From positions 818,501 through 882,500 of the forward strand of contig JAQJZZ010000019.1 of assembly GCA_030077755.1 (NCBI GenBank): a DNA stretch of 64,000 bases, given 5' to 3'. The stretch's first letter is position 1. Every line of letters starts with the position of its first letter. The translations under genes were made by a program, and so were the position numbers. The notes beneath the pieces were generated by a model. It did no database searches, was not told where the DNA came from, and worked only from the letters and a program-made list of their open reading frames with translations. Of this stretch, positions 46,891-57,979 are shown in pieces. This DNA comes from Filosporella fistucella (lineage: Eukaryota; Ascomycota; Leotiomycetes; Helotiales).

Positions 46891-49548
46891 CGTTGACAAA
46901 TTTTGCTGGTCTGAAGAGTATAGTCGGTATGAAGGTGGAATTCGGAGATGAATATAGGGAAGAATCTATAGCTGCTGTTGGGTCTTCTGGCTTATCATAA
47001 AGAAAATCGAGTACCCCCTCCTTGCCATTGTTTTTTCTTTTCCCCTTTTTCCGGTCCGATAGATAAACGATCCATTTGTGTTGCCGGTCCAGGCGATAAA
47101 AACAGTCTTCTACCAAGATCAATGATCGTCAAAATCTCATTAAGGATTCCTCCGTCGTTGGTAGACAGTGGATGATGTGAACCCTTGCTTATCGGTAGTT
47201 AGCTTGCTGGCTAGAAGCAGGATAAGAATAGCTGTCTGTCTTATAAGTGTTGGTTCATTGTGGAGAACGCTAGAGAGGAACATCACTGATCGGATCTATG
47301 AAATTCATCCTTATTCATATCTTCACGCATATCACTGCATATTTACCATGTCACTTTGTCACTGTGAATTTGAATACTTTTGGTTACGTGGTGTAATCTT
47401 AAATTCTACCTTATCAGGAAGTTTTTCGGGACTTGCCTCTGTGGTAGTTGTTGTCCCATCATTACAAAAACGAAGCACGAAACACCAAATACCCCACCAA
47501 GTTCGAGTACTCTGATTGACGTAAAGCATTATCAGCCCTAAGTACTCTTAATAATCATCGTGCCTAGGAGAAACACCCTCCCTTCCGCAAACTTTGCGAA
47601 TCTCACTACTATTGTAGATTGACCTATCGCTAGCTATATATTTCTTTTCACATATCTGACCACGATAACCGTTGCGCTAGTCTTGCTATAGCTAGATAAT
47701 ATAGCGCTAGCACACGTATAGTTGCGGCTTCTTCCCTACGGATTTGTCGTTAGAGAGTCGCGAGTGGGGAAGCAATATTACATTGAAACATATACCATAA
47801 CGCTTAACTTACTAGTGAACCCGGTTCGGAAAGAAAGCTTGCTTGACAGTCTTCACTCAAACCCCAGGTCCAAAATTCCAGGAATAGGTAGTTACGGTGA
47901 CTGCGGCTTGGAAAAAGATACCCTATGCTTCTTCTTCCTCTTTTCCCAACTATTATCATCGGTACTTTAAAGCTGCTATCAATCACACGTCATTGAACGG
48001 AACAGGCTTAAGTTCCGCCTCGCCATTTGTAAATTAGTGCTATGTTTTCTTTTTGCGGGTGGCTTGCCAGCCACCTATGACAGACCCCATACGGAGGTAC
48101 CTCTCAAACTTGGCGACTAATAAAACCGCCGAAAATTGTTCGACACTAGAAGCGTAGCACAAGGCTCAACTCGCATTGGTTAAGAATCCAGAGACGCATC
48201 AGACTCTCATTATACTTTCCAAGCGCTCTAACGTGATAAATGCCCCTGAGCAAGGGGCTGATCATCGATCATGATCCATAGAAGCCTTAAGACATCGGCA
48301 ATAGCCGCCGCTTATAACTTACGAGGGTAGAACACTTCAACTTAGGCTATCTCATACCTGAGACGTTCGGGTCGGATCTTGCGTGATAAGGCAGCATGTC
48401 GATAACTTGTTTGTGGTTGGAGGACATCGTACATTGTCCTACTGACTGGAAAAAGAAGGACAATATTTTGTCTTGAAATCCGACACGGAGAAGGTAATCA
48501 CCACACACTACGGCACCGATGATGCTGCTTCCGGGTGAGTAACCATAACCATAATTGAGGAAACATATCCTCTACAGGCAGAAAAATTGTTAGGGGTCTT
48601 TTTTCTTGACTAGAGGTGGAGCGTTTTTGACTTCTGGGTATCGTTGTTATAGGAAGGTGGTACAATGGGGGTGCCCAAGGAGTTAGTATTATTTAGGAAA
48701 GATAGTTAAGAGCCATCATTCTGCCTCCACCTTCTATTGCGCTACCAGGTGTGCTATTTATTGTAGTTATGCAGATGGGGGAGACGATATGTCACCGTGA
48801 CACATAAATAGAGTTATTTGCAAAGTAGCGACAGATGACTAAGAGCTCTTCACCAATATTGGACCAAAATAGAAGGGCATTATCAGTATCCTGTTTGACT
48901 GTAACCCTACCATGGAAGCAAGCCGCCTTTACCCTCAATCAGATAATATTTACCAGACACATTCTATCTTTACTTCTCATAGTCTCTATACTTCACATGC
49001 ATCCTCGCACTGATACTAGGGAGACGATCGCTTCTGGCTGTATGAAAAGTGGTGGCCGATTTGGTATATCTGTGTCATCACTATCACTGAAGTCATACGC
49101 TATATATTCCTGTTGATTCTTTCCCTGGCTCTCAGTTTTAGTCAGCGGGCGTGACCAGGGTTTTCAGTCCCGCACAGACCGCCATAGGGCACTAGCGACT
49201 ATATCACGTGCTAGGACTTTATTTCAGGTCTTGATTCCTATCTCAATCAATTATTTGCGTGAACAGTTTCTTTTATTTTTGGAGTACTACCTCTTCATCT
49301 TGAAAGTTTCTATCTCCTCTGTTGCCAAATCAATATAGTACTATCAATTTTTATTACGAATAAGATAACTCGCTATCAAGACAAGTGAAAACAGGGCTGA
49401 CATACCTACACAGCCCCTTTTGGCGTATATTAGGCATCTCTTTTGCATCTCGCATTCTTCACCGATCATTGTTCTTTCGACATTTCTTAGTCCTAGCTTC
49501 ACATACCTCTGAAGAGTGAAATAATTGACAATTACTAAAGCGTGCAAA
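46891..49548. other. 2.7-kb intergenic region with AT/CTAG-rich degenerate sequence
   Basis: No gene recognised. The part 47.5-49.3 kb is AT-rich with repeated CTAG and GCTA words (for example GCTATAGCTAGATAATATAG near 47685..47705), many stops in all frames and scattered short palindromes. This resembles a decayed transposon, possibly altered by repeat-induced point mutation, but no conserved transposase frame was identified. Confidence 0.4.
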
Positions 49549-51483
49549 ATGATGTATAAGTATAAGTCTCTAAACAGCGCAAACTCTTTTCGACTTCTTG
49601 CGTTGATGCCAGGGAAAGGCGACGATGCACTTGTGTGCGAACTTCACGCTTTCGAACTATATCATCATCCACTACTCATCGCACTTTCCAACATCCCTCA
49701 GTTTGAAGCTATTTCTTATGTCTGGGGCTCGAACCTGCCAGTGCACGAGATTCAATGTGATGGAGAGATTCTGCGGATCACGGAAAATCTGAGAGCTGCA
49801 CTCTGTGCAGTGAGGCGATGCGACGACCAGATTTATGTGTGGGCAGACGCGATCTGCATTGACCAGTCGGATTTAAGAGAGCGCAAATTGCAAGTCGCTC
49901 TAATGAGAAACATCTACTCCCGAGCTAAAATGGTCTCGATATGTCTAAGAGGGGTCTCAATGGAAAAGCGAAAGGCCTTAGGCCAAATGATTAAAATGTA
50001 TGCGACATCGGATAGACATCAGTGGGCCGAGCAACCCATCTACGACGTCCCATCTCCATTCTGGTCACTTCTTGCTGAGTTCTTCGATAACCCATGGTTC
50101 AGTCGTATCTGGGTAATACAAGAAATTTCCGAAAGCAAAAACGCTCGTATCTTATTCGATGACCAGGAGATTTCATGGGAGGGGACCGTTTGTCTTGTAA
50201 GAAGAGTGCTGGGGGATCAAAGTTACCTACGTCGTGTTCTTCCTTTTGCGAAAACTAATGGTATTCGAAATGTGCTCTTCATGAACAACGGAGCAACGTT
50301 CTCGGCGTATGATCCGATACCAGCTTTACTTCAAGCAACAAGGGCTTTTGGAGCTTCTGATCCTAGGGACAAAGTTTTTGCTATGCTTGAAAAGCCTGTC
50401 AAGAGGACACGCACTTACGCCAAGTTTCGATTCCTCCAAGCAAGGAAATATGCAGAGTTCTCCGCTCAGAGCATTTCACTGCTTTGTCTCTTATCCGCCA
50501 CATTTGAGAGCCGTCCCGCAGAGAGCCGCTTCTGGTGTATGTTGATATCACTTGGTTTCGTGGCGCACTTTCTTCGATTTGATCACTTAGTACTGGCAAT
50601 AACGTGGGACTTCTTCGAGCGCTTAGCAAACTTCTGTTTCACAATCGACAGACTTATATTGCACAAGTATCAGATATCGGACACGATATGCTCCGCACTT
50701 TCTATCGCCGCGGATTATTCTATTACAACCCAGTCGGTATATACAATGGTTGCTACGCGGCTAATTGAGCGATCTGGAACACTCAACATTCTTTCCTATG
50801 TCTATCACGGCTCCGCCATTGATATCACATCTCCTTCGTGGGTGCCGCGGTGGGATGTTGCAACGCCTGGAATACAAGTCTTGACAGCCTTGCCTCGGCA
50901 TCAATATCGATCTTCTGCTGATCTGTACCACAATTTGAGTCTTTCTGCTCGTAGTGCGGACCATCTGCAAGTTGAAGGGTTGCGCTTTTCGACCGTTTCC
51001 GCGACGTCGGAAACATTTGGTTCAGAACGATTTCCCCATGGGCTGCAAATGAATGACGAGCTTTTCGGGCGGTACGATACAGCGAAACACACGTACCCGA
51101 CAGGCGAATCCATGGCAACAGCTTGGACAGCCACACTCACAGCAGGTCGACCCGCAACCGCGACAAACTATAAACGAGGATTAGCAGAATTACAACCTGC
51201 TAAATACCATCGTCACCTCGCCGTTGCACAACGCTCATGCTACGGGCGACGACAATTCTTTACGGAGAATGGGTACATGGGCATTGGGCCTGCCGCAATG
51301 AAGGAGGGAGATCTAGTTTGTGTGCTTTTAGGGGGTTGTGTCCCATACATTTTGAGGCCTACGGATACTGATATTATGTATAAACTTGTTGGTGAAAGTT
51401 ATGTTCATGGTATTATGAATGGGGAGGTCGTTAAGTTGTGGCGGCAAGGGAGGATTGCTAAGAATCGTTTCACGTTGTGCTAG
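49549..51483 (+). CDS. HET-domain protein (heterokaryon incompatibility family)
   Basis: Predicted allorecognition/programmed cell death protein, 644 residues from one open frame starting at ATG 49549. The HET domain covers roughly residues 45-200: FEAISYVWGSNLPVHEI, ITENLRAALCAVRRCDD, YVWADAICIDQSDLRERKLQ, MRNIYSRAKMVSICL and NPWFSRIWVIQEISESKNA are its classical blocks. ASDPRDKVFAML follows, and later DYSITTQSVYTMVATRLIE and PSWVPRWDVATP, also standard. Between them about 90-100 residues are unusual, Arg-rich then hydrophobic. The C-terminal block GDLVCVLLGGCVPYILRP and YKLVGESYVHGIMNGE is the family terminal module. The gene sits beside the degenerate AT-rich stretch. Function in incompatibility is inferred from the family. 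Confidence 0.9.
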   Translation: MMYKYKSLNSANSFRLLALMPGKGDDALVCELHAFELYHHPLLIALSNIPQFEAISYVWGSNLPVHEIQCDGEILRITENLRAALCAVRRCDDQIYVWADAICIDQSDLRERKLQVALMRNIYSRAKMVSICLRGVSMEKRKALGQMIKMYATSDRHQWAEQPIYDVPSPFWSLLAEFFDNPWFSRIWVIQEISESKNARILFDDQEISWEGTVCLVRRVLGDQSYLRRVLPFAKTNGIRNVLFMNNGATFSAYDPIPALLQATRAFGASDPRDKVFAMLEKPVKRTRTYAKFRFLQARKYAEFSAQSISLLCLLSATFESRPAESRFWCMLISLGFVAHFLRFDHLVLAITWDFFERLANFCFTIDRLILHKYQISDTICSALSIAADYSITTQSVYTMVATRLIERSGTLNILSYVYHGSAIDITSPSWVPRWDVATPGIQVLTALPRHQYRSSADLYHNLSLSARSADHLQVEGLRFSTVSATSETFGSERFPHGLQMNDELFGRYDTAKHTYPTGESMATAWTATLTAGRPATATNYKRGLAELQPAKYHRHLAVAQRSCYGRRQFFTENGYMGIGPAAMKEGDLVCVLLGGCVPYILRPTDTDIMYKLVGESYVHGIMNGEVVKLWRQGRIAKNRFTLC

Positions 51484-52143
51484 ACAGTTCTGTGTGAAGC
51501 AATTTGAAATATGTTAAAGTACATCATTGGTCTTGCCAATTGGAACAGTATAAGAGACCGAGTTCAGTTATCAAGTCAAGGATCTAGTGAGTCCCCGCCC
51601 CCTTAAGAGAAACAGGCGGCTTTCTCGCGTGGCACGGCGAAACTACAGCCAGCCTCCAACAGGTTACCGCAGGCGCTAGCTGCGCCAAGTCTATCCTATC
51701 AAAGGCCTTAGTCGATAAATGGCTACTTAATTCTGATAAGAAGATAGTTTTAACTTGCTATATTATCTTTTCAAAGGCAACGCTAAGCGAGGTAGTAAAG
51801 TAAATGCTCTCTGTTTTATACTTCAATGGATATTGCAAGTCTGAATGCAAGGCTTATAATTTTAATTTCGAATACGTTTGACGAAGACTAGGGTGAGTGG
51901 ATAAGTATGAACCCCATAATCTCATCAGGTATGTTTTACATTAAGAGTTCCTGAAAGTCATGTCTCAAAATCAAGTCTTGAAGTAAAAAGGCTACCGCAC
52001 TCAACTTTCTCACTAAGCCCAGGTTTCAAGAAAAGCAAACATTTTTGAGGCCCGAAACCCGGCGCTGTCACAAGTACTTAGGCGTTGTGGATACTATTTG
52101 TTACCTTCATTTTCACCGATCAACTGTATTTTCGAATTCTATT
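51484..52143. other. Intergenic region between convergent HET and pectate lyase genes
   Basis: About 660 bp, no gene. It contains a GC-rich patch with a GGCGC/GCGCC hairpin near 51672..51686, followed by AT-rich sequence; this may be another transposon remnant. Confidence 0.45.
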
Positions 52144-53876
52144 TCAGTGATGCCCTGCCCCTTCGCCGCTGACCTGCTTCTTACCCACTCCTCCTTGTCC
52201 CGCTTCTCGCCTCACATATGCCTCCACATCCTCAATTGTTTTAAAAGCTCTTGGCACTAGCTGTCCCGAAAACCCGTCACAGCCCAAAACCAGAGCACCT
52301 TCAACAATAGTATCAGGATTGCTAATAGCTGCCTGTTTGAAAGTCGCCAGCGCATCCTCTTTAAGATCAATCCTCTTCCCATTGAAAGAACTTCCCAGCC
52401 TCGTCATATTCTGCACTCCCCCGGCCTCGGAAGCAGGAATACACAGTCTCGCCGGCAAACTAGAATTCGTCAATGTCGAAAACGAGAAGATCCTCGTCGC
52501 ATTCCCCTGCCTCGCATTTCGAAATACATTTCCTCCCACCAGAACAGAAGACTCGGTATACACTCCCAGATTATATCCCAATTGTCTCTGATACGGCACC
52601 TCGGACGCATTGTCATGAGTAAACAAATTATTCACAATATAAAAAGTCCCGAATCTCATCAACGGATTTCTCGAATCCGAGTCATCGAACCAATTCCCGA
52701 AAAGCATGAAGCGCATCTTGCCTATATCTCTATCTCTCTCTTTCAATCCCCCTCCGAGTAGTAAACTCTTGTGATGGTTTCCGACGATGTTGTGAGAGAA
52801 TGTAATGTTATCTGATCCGTCTTCGCAATCCATGAGCCCGTCATATCGATCGACTTTATATCCCCAGATAAGCTCGTCTGGAGCAACTGGTGAGGGACCA
52901 TCGATGAGTGTGTTGCCGTCTATCCAGAAATTGGTCGATGTTACGAGGGATAGTGCATCGTAGCGGGCGTTCCAGGAAGTGAGGCCCTCGGGAGCTGGGA
53001 AGCAATCGCGGGGAGAAGTGAGTTTGAGATTTCGGACTGGGTAAGTATTAGCTGGTAATCTCATACATTTATGACACTTTGGGAGGAGGTACTGATTATG
53101 TTGTTCACTGAGTTAAAGATCAAACTGACACCATTCAGGTAGGCATTTTCGTCTAAGCCGATGAGTGTCAGGTCTGACTTGACGTTTATGGACACCCAAG
53201 CTTTCTGGGAGTTTTGAGCCTGGGCTCTCCATCCCTATAGCAATTAGCATCCGGCCTACATATTTATCTCGATTTATCGTGATATTGAACAAAGCCACAA
53301 GGCTCATGCGAAACAGACTGCTGTGTACACGTGACTTGTGAATAGCAGTAGACAATAAAGAGGCCAACACCTCGTCCTTCACTTCCAGATGTAGGAGATA
53401 CTAACATTCATCTTCTTCAATAGCGTCAGAAACGCCGCAGCGTCCATTCCCTCCACCGTCCCATTCCTCTCCGCCTCTGCTTTCACACTATCCATATAGC
53501 TCGTATTCAAACTCATAACATATCTCGTGAAATTAAACTGTTTCACAGCCCCATTATCAATAAACCACTGGCAATCCGCATAAATACTACCATTTCCAGA
53601 CGTGATCTGGTGGCCGGTAATGTTCCCTTTCACGTACACGGTGCGGGGATAGGGAAGCGAGAGCGCAGTTCGCAGATCAGGCATATTGTCTATGAGAAAT
53701 ATGGAAGACGAGTTTGCTGATGAGTCGCCGGTGGCGAGAGAGCCGAAACTGAACGGTTTGCGATTTTGAGGCAGAGGGGGAGGGGGACCGGTATAGGGAG
53801 TTAGTTCTGCGTTGGTGAGGCTCCAGAGGAGCATTGCTGCTATAGCTAAGAGAGATATCTTGAGGGAAAACATCAT
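52144..53876 (-). CDS. Secreted pectate lyase-like protein (polysaccharide lyase family 1 type)
   Basis: Predicted extracellular enzyme cleaving polygalacturonate by beta-elimination. Exons on the minus strand 53876..53406, 53234..53093 and 53036..52144 give 501 residues. A signal peptide is evident (residues about 4-23, SLKISLLAIAAMLLWSLTNA). The right-handed beta-helix has SDLTLIGLDENAYLNGVSLI, NNIIIRNLKLTSPRDCF (joined over intron 2), YDGLMDCEDGSDNITFSHNI, matching the calcium-binding DG..D region of family 1, and NPLMRFGTFYIVNNLF, where the Arg matches the catalytic R-(F/V)G segment. The length exceeds typical 320-residue family 1 lyases because of an N-terminal extension of about 100 residues with Asn glycosylation sites. 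The first intron is 171 bp. Catalytic competence is not proven by sequence. Confidence 0.88.
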
Positions 53877-56193
53877 AATGATTTATATTTTCATAAACAA
53901 ATTAATTGTCTGTGTTTTGAAGACAATTCTTAAGGAAATATTTAAGGGGAAAGATGAGATATGTATTTAAAGGAAGATTATCCGGTGGTAATAATCTTCA
54001 TCATTAGTACCCCTGAATTGCTTCGGTTATAGTACCCTTGAAAGTCAAAATATCGTGATAGAGATTGAGAAGAACGACGGCTTTCTAGACAATGAGACGG
54101 TGCTCCTTACGGGAAGTTTATACGCGGTGGTAGACCCCTTGTATTTTCTACTACTAGATTTTGATTACTTTCTACGCTATAACTAATGAGAAACTGTTTT
54201 TCCTTGAAGATTCAAGACGAATCCCCATATCTTGGCGAGTCTGATCACGTGAAATGTTTTTGCCAACATTCCCTGGAAATACATGTTCAACTTCCAGGAT
54301 TTCTGACTATGAACTGGATTATTCGATTTCTTGGGTAAGCGGCAAATCGGTCGAAAGACGTTGCTCAGCAAATATGTATCGGTCTGCGTCAACCAACCCA
54401 AATTTGACTTTCGCAAACCTGTGCTCCACGCAGAAAGCGGATCATGAAATTGGTATCGGATTTACCTATTTATGATACTCTGTATGGTACTCTGTGTGAT
54501 ATTACGAGCCCCAATAGCTGATACCTTAAATTGTAGCTAATAAGATCAATTACCGTCTCACCAATTTTATTTTTTGCTTGGGTTTCTTCTGCTTGGGTTT
54601 CTCCTATTGTGTCCCCCGCACTGACAACTTTGAATCTTTCCAAAAACCATACCGGAACAAACATTGAAGTTAAGCTATGATTTAAATTTGGTCAAAACAT
54701 TCTGGGCTATTCACTTTTTGATTTTCGGCTCTAGCAGCACCGACCTCTCCTGGTGGGTAATCGACCTCCAGATCCTCTCCCGTGTTTGCGGCTCGAGTAT
54801 TGTATATACAAAGGAATTGAATCTTACTCTCCGTTTTTGCTAAGGTGAGATTCAATTCAAATTATTGTACTGAATTGAGAAAGCCCTCCAATCCCTCTCA
54901 AAACTACACACAATTAATTAATCCTTACCCAACCTCTTACAAATTACACTTCAGGTGCTCCCTAAGAAAAGATACATTGGTACTTGTACAGTACTTATCT
55001 AGGTACATAGGCAGCACCCCACAAAACATCAAACCTCTCCACCCCACCTCACTCCACCACCCCGCTCGCTCCCACTCGATTTTCCTTACCCCACACGCAC
55101 AACCAGTCACCACCCTACGACTCAGCCACACCCTACCATTTCATCTCCACCCTCACTCAGAGCAGAGCAATCCAGGTCCTGTCACAGAGAGGAAAAGAAG
55201 CCCAGGTGGGTAGGAGTGGGGCACGTGCGATTTGCAACAAATTCTGGAAAAGGGGGCCAGGTGCTTTGATTGCTTTTTTGTATGCTATGTGTGATGTGTG
55301 TGTTGCACTTGTTAGGATGATGTGGATGTCGTGTGGATGGGTGGCGAATTTGTAAAGGGATGGGTTTGGATTTGGGTTCAAGGGATAGGGGGTTATGGGG
55401 TTGAGGAGTGTGATATTGTGATGGGTACGGAGAGAAGAGAAGGAGAGGGAATAGGAGATAGTGTTTAAGAGGATTTATTCAATTGAGAGTTACAGGTAAT
55501 AGCAATATACTTTTGCTATAATGGCAACGGATTTAACGGCTCCAATTAAAAAGATACAAAGGTACAAGCACCTCTTATCGCAATCGGGTCAAAGTAATTG
55601 CGAGCTTACTCACCAGCCAACGATAATCGTCAACCTAGTGGCTTTGCTTGTCTCTCTTTTCTTTTTTTGAGAGGGGTTGTGGGGTTACAATACCATGCCA
55701 TTTCCCACCATCACGCCATGCTATTCTCTCCCTCCCACATCACTTTAATTCTGTTATAACACCACAATGCGATATCAAAGTGGTGCCATTTAAACAGGAG
55801 ATTTGAATCAAAGGCACAAGCATAATTACCTCATCTGGCTTCTCCACATCAGGAGTTACTACGTATGTGGAATCATCTGGCTGAGTCTGTGGGGAGATTT
55901 GAAGCTGATAGATTTGCTTTTTTTGATCATTCCGCCGTGGAGATGGATTCAAAGTGTGGCCATCTACTCAAGATCATTCTGCAGAGGATAGAATATGGGC
56001 ACATTACTCGTGAGAGGCACGAGGACAATTGCTATCTCTAGAATAGAATAAATACCTAGGTTCCATCACCCCTCTATCCTTGCTATTATTAAAAAAACAA
56101 GCTTTGAGGCTATAAACATCCAAGAACTCTTATCACATCACTCAAATACTCTAACATTCTGACCTAATAAAACTCACCAATCTCCCAAACACT
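53877..56193. other. 2.3-kb intergenic region between divergent pectate lyase and small HSP
   Basis: No gene recognised. A 14-base unit GCTTGGGTTTCTTCT/GCTTGGGTTTCTCC repeats in tandem near 54576..54606. From 54880 to 55190 the plus strand is C/A-rich, as in leader sequence, but no family protein can be read. CCCCT, a stress-response-type element, occurs near 56068, about 125 bp before the small HSP start. Confidence 0.45.
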
Positions 56194-56861
56194 ATGGATT
56201 TCTTAGCCAAAAAACTCCACCCTCACCACGTATCTTTCGGTCCTCATCACACCTCCATCCAAACCCTCTATCAACACAAAGAAGATCCTTACTATGCCCT
56301 CGACCATCATACTTCTACAAAAGGTATCTCAGTCCCGAAATTCGATGTGAGAGAAAGTAGTGATGCGTTTTATCTCGAGGGAGAGGTGCCTGGGTTGAGA
56401 TATATGAACGAAGTAACCGCAGAGTTTCTGGAAGAGAAGACTTTGATTCTGAAAGGAGCTGTTGGTAGTGAGGTTTTTGGAGGCGAGGTGAAGGTTGAGG
56501 CAGATGCAAAGATTGAGGGAGAAGGTATGCTTCTTATACCTAAGTACCAAGAGAAAAGGAAAAATCGTTCCTAATATCCCTAGAAATAGGAGAAAGTAGC
56601 GCTATGGCAGCAGCTAAGCCATCAGAGAAAATATCAATCCAAATCCCGAATGAAAAGGAATTGAAATGGCGCCTAAGAGAACGACATGTGGGGAAATTCG
56701 AAAGGAGTTTTACATTCCCTTGTAAGATAAGGAGTAAGGAGATGAAATCTAATTTAGAAGCTGGGGTGTTGACGATTATGCTGCTGAAAGATAAAGAGGG
56801 ACAGGCGGTGGAAGATGCGGAGAGGCTCATTCATGTTGGTGAGGAGAGTGTTGTTGGGTGA
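56194..56861 (+). CDS. Small heat-shock protein (Hsp20/alpha-crystallin family)
   Basis: ATP-independent chaperone that holds unfolding proteins. Exons 56194..56524 and 56584..56861 (59-bp intron, phase 1) give 202 residues. The alpha-crystallin domain starts at VPKFDVRESSDAFYLEGEVPG and ends in RHVGKFERSFTFPCKIRSKE and MKSNLEAGVLTIMLLKDKE, the A-x-x-x-(N/G)-GVL-x-(I/V) signature. A 45-residue insert, partly encoded around the intron, separates the two halves, as in other fungal Hsp20/Hsp30 proteins. The His-rich N-terminus (LHPHHVSFGPHHTS) is notable. The usual C-terminal I-x-I motif is not clear. Confidence 0.9.
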
Positions 56862-57979
56862 GGATGTGGGAGGAGGAAGGGAACTGGAGTCTGGAGAAGT
56901 ATTGGTTGATTGAGAGGAGGAAATAATATGGATTTTCGATGCATTTGAAGAAAATGAATTGGGTACAACTGATGTTATCGAAAAGAAAATTAATTGCATT
57001 CGAATAAAAGAATAAATCAAATCAAATGAATATTCTCAATTATTTCTCCCCTATAGTCATGATTAATCAAGAGGTCCTCTCCCACAATCTCAATTACCCC
57101 GCACTCGCACGTCGGCACATAACCCAAATACAAACCTGACTTTAGGATGCCTATTCACAAATACTTTCAAGAAAACAGGGCAGATATACTTTACAAAGCC
57201 TCGATGATACAGAAAAGAATAAAAAATAATAAGAACATTTCAAAACCACGAAATTAGGTACCTAAGTAGATGTTTCTAACCCACCAGTGTAACCCCACCA
57301 CTCCCAATCGTCGGGTACGTGCTCCCTGAAGGGAAAATCATCACGGGCGGCCCGATGCCGTTATTCCTCCGGTAGCCTTATCTTGACTTCATATTTTGTA
57401 GTAGTAAGATCTTAGGGGATTGATATTTCGTGCTTGGTTTAATAAATGTTACTATTATATAGATGAGTGTTATTAAATTTCTATCGCAAGCCGAAGTTTC
57501 AAATAATTGCAATTGTATATCAGATCCATACAAGGTCAAGTCGCTAAATCCTAGATTTTTGTACTCAGCTCGGGCTCGGTATCGCCGAGTAATTTAGCGG
57601 TGTTCGATATTTCTTATCGCTCCAGTGCTTCGGTACAGGGCCCGAAATCATTGAGATATTTAGGCTTCAGCTTTTGTTCTATAATTCAGCAATAAGCAGA
57701 CGCGATATTCACAGCTGCAATTGGATAAGGTGCATCTGAATTTCCATTGCACACAAAAGCAAGTTTTCCTTCCGTTGAGATTTCGGATGACGTAGACCGA
57801 CAACTGTGCTCCGTTCGGGATTTTGAATCTTGAGTTACTTACCTGCGCACAAAGGATGGAGCATTGATAAGGAGCTTAGAATTATCACCAACTATTCTAT
57901 GTCAATTGAAACTTTCATAATTCACCTTGGTTTGTTTTGGACTCTTACAATCTCAATAAGCTTGAAGCAGGCAGTAGAC
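56862..57979. other. Intergenic region
   Basis: About 1.1 kb with no gene seen; AT-rich apart from a short GC patch near 57330..57375. In-frame upstream extension of the next gene back to an ATG at 57899 is possible. Confidence 0.5.

Noticed and set aside
54845..55213. 122-codon plus-strand frame in the 54-55 kb region
   Set aside because: His/Pro/Ser-rich translation of a C/A-rich tract; looks like leader DNA rather than a protein.
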